Shown here in pieces: positions 6,007 to 11,835 of a stretch of DNA of 13,605 nt; positions within the stretch are counted from its first letter, which is position 1, and the number at the start of each line of letters is the position of its first letter. Source of the stretch: Nitrososphaeria archaeon (GTDB lineage: Archaea > Thermoproteota > Nitrososphaeria > JACIWG01); NCBI GenBank assembly GCA_014361085.1, contig JACIWG010000001.1, forward strand, positions 31,938-45,542, read 5' to 3'. Below the pieces are notes generated by a model that made no database searches, was not told the DNA's origin, and worked only from the letters and a program-made list of their open reading frames with translations. Made by a program: the position numbers and the translations under genes.

Positions 6007-7281
6007 ATGTGCCGATGTAAAATGAGCAGCAAAAAGAACATAATCGTTTCAGGCTTCATAGCATTAGCGGCTGCAATAATAATTATAGCAGCAAGCATGT
6101 TCGCGGGAATAGCGCCTCACCAGATACAGACATCTACGACATCGCAAACAGCAATAACATCACCTACAACACAGTATACAACTTCAACTGTTACACAGCC
6201 CACTTCAACATACACTACTTCTCCAACAGGGACTGTGACCCAAACATCAACAATAACATATACTACAACTTCTCCAACTGTAGGCAAGGGTATTCTATCA
6301 ATATTGTTAACTGACCCTCCAAGGTTAGCTGAAGGTGTTACCGCAGTATACATAAACTATAGTAAAATTGGAATACACTATAATAGGCCTAACGTTGGAG
6401 AAGGCTGGATTTGGACCGAGTTTGGAGGTGTGAATCTTAATCTTACAGCACTTGACGGCATAGCTCAAGTTTTAGACTCGATTGAAATCGAAAACGGAAC
6501 CTACATTAACTTGATTAGATTTAACATAACAGGTGCAAAAGTAGAATATAATGGCATAAATTATACTGCATTTGTTCGCACTGGAAACCTTACTGTCACC
6601 ATAATCGGTGGTCTCGAAATTACTGAAGGCTCAAACGGTATAATCGTTGACATACAGCCTACAGTATTCAACATGGGTACAGCTGATGAACCCTACTTCA
6701 TATTAACTGCTGTCTCAAAAGGTTATCCGGTTCCCGAAGAAGGGTTAGAGGAACTACGTGACCACATGCATGTACCAGGTTTCAAGTTCATGTTAAGAGA
6801 TAGATTTTGGTGGCAGAGACTACGTCAAATGCATGCATCAAGTATCGAAATAGAATCAGCCAACATCTCTCACGATAAACTTTCTGTCAAAGTAAAAAAT
6901 ACTGGCGAAGGTGATGTGATGCTCAGGCTCGTTGTAGTAGCTCCAATAAACATGCTTCCACCTGTAAGGGAAGGAGGGTATATTCCACAAATTTTTGTCG
7001 GTGCCGCAATATTTCTAGTGAAAGAGGATGGAACATTACAGCCTCTACAGCTAAGGTACAAGCAGAACATGGGCGAAGATGCTAAAAGCATGTTTATGGT
7101 AAGTAGAGGATACAAGCTTACACAGAATTCGTCAGTTGAACTAAAATATGAGGGTAAACTTGTATTTGAATATGGGCTACGTTTAAGGGACATGCCTTCT
7201 CCAGTACTTCTTGGAAACAAGTATCTTGTAGCTGTAATTGGAGATGGTGTGGCTGACAGCATCATTGTAGAAGCAAAGTAG
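6007..7281 (+). CDS. Surface-anchored DUF4382 domain protein
   Basis: A 424-residue envelope protein. A hydrophobic N-terminal segment (about 11-35, NIIVSGFIALAAAIIIIAAS) is a signal anchor. It is followed by a Thr/Ser/Pro stalk (41-92), probably glycosylated, and then a DUF4382-like beta domain (about 94-240) with the family opening LSILLTDPP, VTAVYINYSKIGIHY and the Trp-rich GEGWIWTEFG. The remaining 180 residues are beta-rich (IEIESANISHDKLSVKVKNTG), suggesting another Ig-like module. The function of DUF4382 is unknown. An ATG at 6022 (MSSKKN) is an equally plausible start and removes an odd Cys-containing N-terminus. The gene is divergent from the membrane winged-helix protein and ends before a T-run. 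Confidence 0.8.
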   Translation: MCRCKMSSKKNIIVSGFIALAAAIIIIAASMFAGIAPHQIQTSTTSQTAITSPTTQYTTSTVTQPTSTYTTSPTGTVTQTSTITYTTTSPTVGKGILSILLTDPPRLAEGVTAVYINYSKIGIHYNRPNVGEGWIWTEFGGVNLNLTALDGIAQVLDSIEIENGTYINLIRFNITGAKVEYNGINYTAFVRTGNLTVTIIGGLEITEGSNGIIVDIQPTVFNMGTADEPYFILTAVSKGYPVPEEGLEELRDHMHVPGFKFMLRDRFWWQRLRQMHASSIEIESANISHDKLSVKVKNTGEGDVMLRLVVVAPINMLPPVREGGYIPQIFVGAAIFLVKEDGTLQPLQLRYKQNMGEDAKSMFMVSRGYKLTQNSSVELKYEGKLVFEYGLRLRDMPSPVLLGNKYLVAVIGDGVADSIIVEAK

Positions 7282-7292
7282 CTGCACCCCCA

Positions 7293-7311
7293 TATTTTTT
7301 TCCATATTCTT
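7293..7311 (+). terminator. T-rich terminator after the DUF4382 gene
   Basis: T7 at 7295-7301, followed by a second T-rich stretch, starts 14 nt after the stop codon. This is typical of archaeal oligo-T termination. Confidence 0.5.
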
Positions 7312-7323
7312 GTAAAAAATATT

Positions 7324-7335
7324 AATATTTATAAA
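7324..7335 (+). promoter_or_regulatory. TATA box for the ECF transporter operon
   Basis: AATATTTATAAA is centred about 22 nt before the ATG at 7352, consistent with a leaderless or nearly leaderless transcript. Confidence 0.45.
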
Positions 7336-7351
7336 ATTTTTTAGGATATGT

Positions 7352-7908
7352 ATGAGTTTGTCCAAGTCTAAGGTTGACCCATTGGCTGCCGTAGCCTATG
7401 TTGCCATAACTTCTGCAGTAACGGGTGTAGGATTTCTTCTTACAGCACCAATTCCCCTGATACCTGGTGCAATACATTGGAGGGTTCTAGCTTTCCTACC
7501 ATGTGTTTTTGGTATACTTTTTGGTCCAATCATCGACTTTCTGTCTGGTGCTATAGGTAATACTCTTTGGGCTCTTTTGGGCGGATACTTTAATCCGGCA
7601 ACACCAATCTTTGACCTTGTAGGTGTTGGCTTAACAGGCCTCATACCTGGTCTACTGGTTAAGCCTGAAGATTCTTCTACATCGAAGGGGCTTGTTAAGG
7701 CGACAGTTGTTTCCTTCATATCTGGTGTTATTATGGTTCCAATTGTTGCAATAGGCTTTGACTGGGTCTCGGTGTCGCCCCATTTATTCCAGCATGTGTG
7801 ATGCTTGCATTGAGTGATCTTCCGCCAATACTTGTTGGCACACCTATTGTTGTTCGGGCTGTTGCACCATCTTTGGTGAGAAGAGGCTTACTTAAGTGGA
7901 GACTATGA
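7352..7908 (+). pseudogene. ECF transporter S component, frameshifted
   Basis: This encodes the substrate-binding integral membrane subunit of an energy-coupling-factor importer. Its frame runs 7352-7801 (149 residues) through several hydrophobic segments, with AIHWRVLAFLPCVFGILFGP and FLSGAIGNTLWALLGGYFNP typical of S components. Near 7758-7785 the meaningful frame shifts by -1. The other frame reads GVAPFIPACVMLALSDLPP and then LVRRGLLKWRL, the expected last helix and basic tail, ending at TGA 7906-7908. That stop overlaps the next ATG (ATGA), normal coupling in such operons, which supports the long version. Loss of one base, a sequencing error or recoding would explain it. The substrate is unknown; the downstream phosphoribosyltransferase suggests a nucleobase. 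Confidence 0.75.
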
Positions 7909-8417
7909 ACACTTTAGCTGCAAAAGACCTAGGATGCAGGTACAATGGTGGAATAAGTGTTTTAACAGGAGCCTTCATGACATTTAGGCTCCTACTTATT
8001 GTAATACTTTCTCTAGCCTTCGTTTCATTCATTACTCCTGTTGAATTGGTTAACGCCCTCTCCTCCTTTAGGCTTCCATACAAGCTTGTTTTCACTTTAG
8101 GCCTTTCTCTAAGACACATCAGCACAATATCTGACGAGTATGTTGCGATAAAGGAGGGTCAAACTTCTAGAGGTTTGGAGCTTGATAAGGGTTTTCTAGT
8201 TAGCAGGATAAAGAACTATAATAGTGTCGTGTTACCCTTGCTTGTAAGGAGTATAGAAAATGCTGAAAAGCTTGTGCTTGCGATGGAGCTTAAGTCTTTT
8301 TCTCTAAATAATAGGCGAAGATATTCTGTTGGAAAGCTTAAAAGCATAGACTATCTTGTGATAACCTCTATGGCCATAATACTAATTATTTTTACTGTAA
8401 AAGTCTTTGTATGGTGA
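7905..8417 (+). CDS. Chimeric ORF: EcfA N-terminus joined to EcfT C-terminal half
   Basis: A 170-residue ORF starting at ATG 7905 within ATGA. Residues 1-20 (AAKDLGCRYNGGISVL) read like the start of an EcfA ATP-binding subunit, whose first strand and A-loop Tyr have this pattern. From about residue 21 the sequence is the C-terminal part of EcfT, the membrane coupling subunit: FMTFRLLLIVILSLAF, TPVELVNALSSFRLPYK, a degenerate coupling motif TSRGLE (87-92), then LPLLVRSIENAEKLVLAMEL and a last membrane helix (149-168). Walker A, signature and Walker B motifs are all missing, as is the EcfT N-terminal half. An in-frame loss of about 1 kb, in the genome or in the assembly, best explains this. As written it should not energise transport. 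Confidence 0.75.
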   Translation: MNTLAAKDLGCRYNGGISVLTGAFMTFRLLLIVILSLAFVSFITPVELVNALSSFRLPYKLVFTLGLSLRHISTISDEYVAIKEGQTSRGLELDKGFLVSRIKNYNSVVLPLLVRSIENAEKLVLAMELKSFSLNNRRRYSVGKLKSIDYLVITSMAIILIIFTVKVFVW

Positions 8418-8423
8418 AATTTT

Positions 8424-9023
8424 ATGGAGAATGTAATATTATTTTCTGGCCAAAAATATTATGAAATTGAGCTTGACGGTTTAAAGAGAATATTGCCTGT
8501 TGTAAAAGTTGATGAAGGTGTCTGGATAGCTTCCAACGCCTCACTCGTGCTAGGTGACGTTGAATTCGTGTCTAAGGCTGCTGAACTCTTATCCAAGAAG
8601 ATTTTAAAATTTGATCCAGAAATATTGGTGACGGCTGAAGCAAAGTCCATAGCTTTAGCGTACGAGGTTGCTAGAAGGCTTGGTTTAAAAAGGTATGTTA
8701 TCGCAAGGAAAAAGCCTAAAGCTTACATGGGAAAATATATTATCGAGTCAGTTAAATCGATTACAACGAAAGAGAAGCAGTCTCTAATATTGACTGAAGA
8801 CGATGTTGGAAACGTTAGAGGTAAAAGGGTCTGTGTTTTGGACGACGTTATCTCGACAGGTGGAACAATAGATGCTCTGGTAAAGCTTGTTGAAAAGGCT
8901 GGCGGAAACATTGTCTGTAAGGCTGCTGTCTGGCGTGAGGGACCATGGTATAATGTGGAGGAAATAGTTTTCCTAGACAACCTACCAATATTTGTTGACA
9001 GAATAGATAGAATCAAAGTCTAA
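8424..9023 (+). CDS. Adenine-type purine phosphoribosyltransferase
   Basis: A 199-residue type I phosphoribosyltransferase, cytosolic, expected to join a nucleobase to PRPP to form a nucleotide in salvage. The PRPP-binding motif VCVLDDVISTGGT (136-148) is intact. TAEAKSIALAYEVARRLGL (70-88) followed by YVIARKKPKAYM (91-102) matches the adenine/xanthine phosphoribosyltransferase pattern (COG0503). Length is slightly above that of classical Apt. It begins 6 nt after the EcfT-like ORF and is probably in that operon, so the importer and this enzyme may once have supplied and trapped the same base. The base specificity (adenine, hypoxanthine/guanine or other) cannot be fixed from sequence. It is convergent with the PurP-like gene. 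Confidence 0.8.
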   Translation: MENVILFSGQKYYEIELDGLKRILPVVKVDEGVWIASNASLVLGDVEFVSKAAELLSKKILKFDPEILVTAEAKSIALAYEVARRLGLKRYVIARKKPKAYMGKYIIESVKSITTKEKQSLILTEDDVGNVRGKRVCVLDDVISTGGTIDALVKLVEKAGGNIVCKAAVWREGPWYNVEEIVFLDNLPIFVDRIDRIKV

Positions 9024-9031
9024 AAAAATAA
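9022..9031 (-). terminator. T-run terminator of the PurP-like gene
   Basis: A7 at 9022-9028, read as T7 on the minus strand, begins about 14 nt after the PurP-like stop and overlaps the convergent phosphoribosyltransferase stop. Confidence 0.35.
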
Positions 9032-9041
9032 TGCAATAATC

Positions 9042-10220
9042 TTATGTTACTATATCAGCAAGCCTACCCTTTAACATTGCATAATATATTTCTAGCATAG
9101 AAAAGTCTAGCACGGACTCGAAGGCATGTAATCTTATCCCAAGCTCATTTAGCATTCCATGATATTTTAGGTAAAGTCTTCTCATTTCCGGAGATGTTGG
9201 GCCAACACATGGTGAGCCAGGTATTCTTGGACTAACATCGAATACAAAGAACTCTAGCCTCCTGCCTTCAGGGTCTTCTGGATCATAGGCTACTGCACCC
9301 TGGAGTGCAAAGGGGCCAACAAGTCCCGGAGGATACTCTTCACAGCAAACTTTCAAAAAGTTTTCAGCAGCCCTGTAGACTAGAGGCTTCTGAGACTCCC
9401 TCATTGTTAAACCATAGTGGCCTATCTCCTCATTCTTTATTGGCACATCAAGTTCAAGCTGCTCTCTTGCAGTCAAATTTAATATTCCTGAAAGGTTAAC
9501 CTGTCTTCTGTCATCAAAGCCCAAGAAATCGAATTCCCCAAACACATCCTTTAGAGCCCAAGCTTGAAAGTTCGCATTATATCTTGGTCCAAGAACAAAC
9601 TCTTCTATAACAGCATCCTTCAAACCCTCTAAACTTATAACACCCTTTCTAGCTAACTCTTCAGCCTTGCTCCAATATTCTACAGCATTTTTTGCCGTAA
9701 AAAATGCTCTTTCAAGAGGCTTAGCCTTCTGGGCAACCTTTACAATAACAAGCCTATCAATTTCTTCAGGCGAAGAAAACCTTTTAGGCGTCCTAACCCC
9801 TGCTTTTTCTAGAAGCCAATACTGGTTTCTCTCAAGCCTCCTTTCCTCAGTCTTCAGCATAAACCTGTTCCCATACATTGGGATAAGAAACTTTTCTTCA
9901 AGATTTTTGTAGCCAACATATACTGTTAGAGAACGGTTGGGTAAAAAGATGGTGTTAAAACCTCTAAGCCTCTCCTGTACACTTTCGTCAACGATGTCTG
10001 AAAACTTTTCTAAAACTATTACCTTATCAAACAAGTGTCTATTGTAGTGGGCATACAAGTCTTCTCTACCCTTCTGGCATACTACAACCGTCTTAAACCC
10101 GAACGCTTTCGCAGCTGAACCAACTTCTTCAGCGGAATGTGATCCAATCACGCCTACGGTAATGTTTCTGAAATCATATCTTCTGACAACCTCCTCAACA
10201 TCGTCCTTGGAAATGGGCAT
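9042..10220 (-). CDS. PurP-like ATP-grasp ligase (FAICAR synthetase paralogue)
   Basis: A 392-residue protein of the archaeal PurP family (DUF1246 plus DUF1297, ATP-grasp). PurP makes FAICAR from AICAR, formate and ATP in purine synthesis. Family marks include VIGSHSAEEV (24-33), FKTVVVCQKGRE (42-53), IPMYGNRFML (113-122), an ATP-grasp lysine strand LVIVKVA (157-163), GLVGPFALQG (299-308) and a terminal SPRIPGSP (330-337). Where classical PurP has a HYFYSPL-like stretch and then an IDRRYE-type motif, this protein has NANFQAWAL (215-223) and GFDDRRQVN (234-242). It therefore fits the second, less characterised PurP paralogue group, and its reaction may differ. Two TTGAACA elements lie between its ATG and a TATA-like sequence. 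Confidence 0.8.
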   Translation of the reverse strand: MPISKDDVEEVVRRYDFRNITVGVIGSHSAEEVGSAAKAFGFKTVVVCQKGREDLYAHYNRHLFDKVIVLEKFSDIVDESVQERLRGFNTIFLPNRSLTVYVGYKNLEEKFLIPMYGNRFMLKTEERRLERNQYWLLEKAGVRTPKRFSSPEEIDRLVIVKVAQKAKPLERAFFTAKNAVEYWSKAEELARKGVISLEGLKDAVIEEFVLGPRYNANFQAWALKDVFGEFDFLGFDDRRQVNLSGILNLTAREQLELDVPIKNEEIGHYGLTMRESQKPLVYRAAENFLKVCCEEYPPGLVGPFALQGAVAYDPEDPEGRRLEFFVFDVSPRIPGSPCVGPTSPEMRRLYLKYHGMLNELGIRLHAFESVLDFSMLEIYYAMLKGRLADIVT

Positions 10221-10222
10221 CC

Positions 10223-10260
10223 TTGTTCAAAAACCCATATGTTCAAGAGCAATTAAATTT
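10223..10260 (-). promoter_or_regulatory. PurP-like gene promoter with two TTGAACA direct repeats
   Basis: On the minus strand a TATA-like TAAATTTAAT (10251-10260) is followed by TTGAACAT (10239-10246) and TTGAACAA (10223-10230). The repeats are 16 bp apart, in the same orientation, and end 2 bp before the ATG. The layout suits repressor sites over the transcription start. Confidence 0.5.
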
Positions 10261-10262
10261 AG

Positions 10263-10302
10263 CGGTAATTTTTTTAAAAAATTTTTAAAAAAATTATAAC
10301 CG
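10263..10302. repeat. AT-rich imperfect inverted repeat between divergent promoters
   Basis: The arms CGGTAATTTTTTT and AAAAAAATTATAACCG pair with a 3-nt offset around an A/T-only centre. It lies between the purP-like and zinc-ribbon promoters. It could melt easily, bind a protein or separate the promoters; no function is shown. Confidence 0.4.
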
Positions 10303-10307
10303 TTAAG

Positions 10308-10314
10308 TATATAA
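10308..10314 (+). promoter_or_regulatory. Strong TATA box for the zinc-ribbon surface protein operon
   Basis: TATATAA is centred 24 nt before the ATG at 10335, giving a leaderless-type mRNA. It is the best TATA match in the window. Confidence 0.6.
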
Positions 10315-10334
10315 GAGGGTCTCTAAAATAACGT

Positions 10335-11339
10335 ATGATGCAAAATCCAAAAATTAAAAAATTACTAACTCCTCTAATAATTTCACTAATTATTCTCTTG
10401 ATATTATTAAATTCACCTACCTTTGCACTATATAACATAATATCGCCACAGGTCACATTTACAACTTTACCACCTATAACAACTTTACCAACAATAACGT
10501 TTTTACCGTTTTATAGCCTCTACGTTAACCCAACAAATGTTACATTAGAGCAGGGTCAACAGGTTACAGTCACTGTAACAGTAGGATCATATTTCGGATA
10601 CAATAAAACAGTATCACTGTACACTTCAAATGTTCCAGCAGGAATCACAATCAGTTTTGCCCTAAGTAAACTTACACCACCAGTAAACAGTAACATAAGT
10701 ACGACAGCCTTTGTCTCAGTTGCAAAGACAGTTGCAGCAGGCCAATACATAATGTTCATAAACGCAACAGACGGGACAATAAAAAAAGGTGTAAAATTCA
10801 CAGTAAAAGTAATTCAAGTTTCAACAACTTCAACCACTTCCCCCTCTACAACGACATCACCAACAACCACATCGCCAACAACCACAACACCCACAACCAC
10901 TCCGTCTTCGACTACAACCACTATACCCACAACTACGCCTACCACTACTCAACCGTCTCCTACAACAACATCTCCACCAACTTCAACTTCTACTCCGACC
11001 ACTACATCAACTCAACCGTCAGGGGGAATGGATACTACAACAATCATAATAATTGCAGTAGTCTTGATAGCAGTATTTGCTGCATTAGCCTTCTTCCTAT
11101 TGAGAAAGAAGCCTCCACCCCCTCCACCTCCAGCAAAAAGATACTGTATGCACTGTGGAAGTGCTATGCCAGAGGATGCAGTATCGTGTCCAAAATGCGG
11201 TAAACAGCCAGCGGGAGGCCCGGACACGAAAGTCTGTCCAAACTGTGGTTCTGTAATAAACATAGTTGCATCATTCTGTCCAAAATGTGGTGCAGCACAG
11301 CCTAAGGTGGACGAGAAAAGTGGGTCAGCCAGCAGCTAA
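10335..11339 (+). CDS. Membrane protein with Thr/Pro stalk and two cytoplasmic zinc ribbons
   Basis: A 334-residue protein in five parts. It has a signal peptide (about 8-31), then a secreted beta domain (60-162; LYVNPTNVTLEQGQQVTVTV and FTVKVIQV) like bacterial/archaeal Ig-type modules. A 66-residue Thr/Ser/Pro stalk (163-228) follows, then a membrane helix (234-256) and a Lys-Pro7 linker. The cytoplasmic tail has two zinc ribbons: CMHCG...CPKCG (Cys271, 274, 285, 288) and CPNCG...CPKCG (Cys301, 304, 315, 318). It is likely a glycosylated surface anchor that passes information or holds a partner inside. Its last 20 bases overlap the PAAR gene, so the two products are probably made together. 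Function is unknown. Confidence 0.75.
   Translation: MMQNPKIKKLLTPLIISLIILLILLNSPTFALYNIISPQVTFTTLPPITTLPTITFLPFYSLYVNPTNVTLEQGQQVTVTVTVGSYFGYNKTVSLYTSNVPAGITISFALSKLTPPVNSNISTTAFVSVAKTVAAGQYIMFINATDGTIKKGVKFTVKVIQVSTTSTTSPSTTTSPTTTSPTTTTPTTTPSSTTTTIPTTTPTTTQPSPTTTSPPTSTSTPTTTSTQPSGGMDTTTIIIIAVVLIAVFAALAFFLLRKKPPPPPPPAKRYCMHCGSAMPEDAVSCPKCGKQPAGGPDTKVCPNCGSVINIVASFCPKCGAAQPKVDEKSGSASS
10821..11018 (+). repeat. Low-complexity Thr/Ser/Pro codon tract
   Basis: An irregular ACA/ACC/ACT-rich DNA tract encodes the stalk of the zinc-ribbon protein. Repeat units vary in length, so this is coding low complexity and not a satellite or CRISPR array. Confidence 0.7.
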
Positions 11340-11835
11340 GCAGGGTGACAAAATAGTAGCCCAGGACATTCACATAGTTATGGTTCCCTCTGCAACCGGG
11401 CTTGTGCCAACGCCTACGCCTCTTCCATTTAATGGTATAATAGATGGTAACTTGAGCAATAATGTTTTTATTGAAGGTAAGCCTGCTGCAACAGTTGGAA
11501 GCACTGCCACAAACACTCCACCACACACTCCAGTTGGCGGTGTATCATTTCAGGTTCCTCCAAAAAATAAGGGTACAATTCTTGTAGGGAGCATGGGTGT
11601 TTTCATAAACGGTAAGCCTGCTGCAAGAAACGGTGACACTGCAATAACATGTAATGATCCAGTCGACCTTCCCGTTGGAAAGGTTGTTGCAGTTGGAAAG
11701 GTTTTTATCGGAGACATGGGTGTTCCGATACCTAAGCCTCCAATATCTGAAGAGGGAAGGGAGAAGCGGCTTGAAAAGCCTAAGGTTGAAGACTATAGGC
11801 TCCTAACGCGGCCGAGAATCGAGGCTGAAGATTAA
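11320..11835 (+). CDS. PAAR-like spike-tip protein
   Basis: A 171-residue protein of the PAAR-like superfamily. PAAR proteins form the zinc-bound cone that sharpens the spike of contractile injection systems (T6SS VgrG, phage tails, extracellular systems). The repeating pattern is clear: PAAKQGDKI, NNVFIEGKPAATVGSTA, VGSMGVFINGKPAARNGD, then VGKVFIGDMGVPI. Candidate metal ligands are His18, His69 and Cys111. About 35 charged residues after the fold (137-171) could be a tail or adaptor. The GTG at 11320 is chosen because it gives the usual short PAAR N-terminus (MGQPAAKQGD) and has AAGGTGG (11304-11310) in front. It overlaps the upstream gene by 20 bases, implying coupling. No other injection-system gene is visible nearby. 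Confidence 0.8.
   Translation: MGQPAAKQGDKIVAQDIHIVMVPSATGLVPTPTPLPFNGIIDGNLSNNVFIEGKPAATVGSTATNTPPHTPVGGVSFQVPPKNKGTILVGSMGVFINGKPAARNGDTAITCNDPVDLPVGKVVAVGKVFIGDMGVPIPKPPISEEGREKRLEKPKVEDYRLLTRPRIEAED

Noticed and set aside
7396..7719. Antisense ORFs over the S component and other genes
   Set aside because: They lack domains, have composition expected from the opposite strand, and overlap clearly real genes.
7801..7908. Independent small gene starting at ATG 7801
   Set aside because: The 35-residue product matches the missing end of the S component, and its frame is meaningful upstream of that ATG too, so it is part of the frameshifted gene.
10821..11018. Repetitive DNA that could be mistaken for a tandem repeat or CRISPR array
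   Set aside because: It is in frame, encodes a Thr/Ser/Pro stalk, and has no constant repeat length and no spacers.
11266..11319. ATG at 11266 as the PAAR start
   Set aside because: It would overlap the zinc-ribbon gene by 74 bases and add residues translated from the second zinc-ribbon DNA. The GTG at 11320 has a ribosome site and gives a standard PAAR N-terminus.
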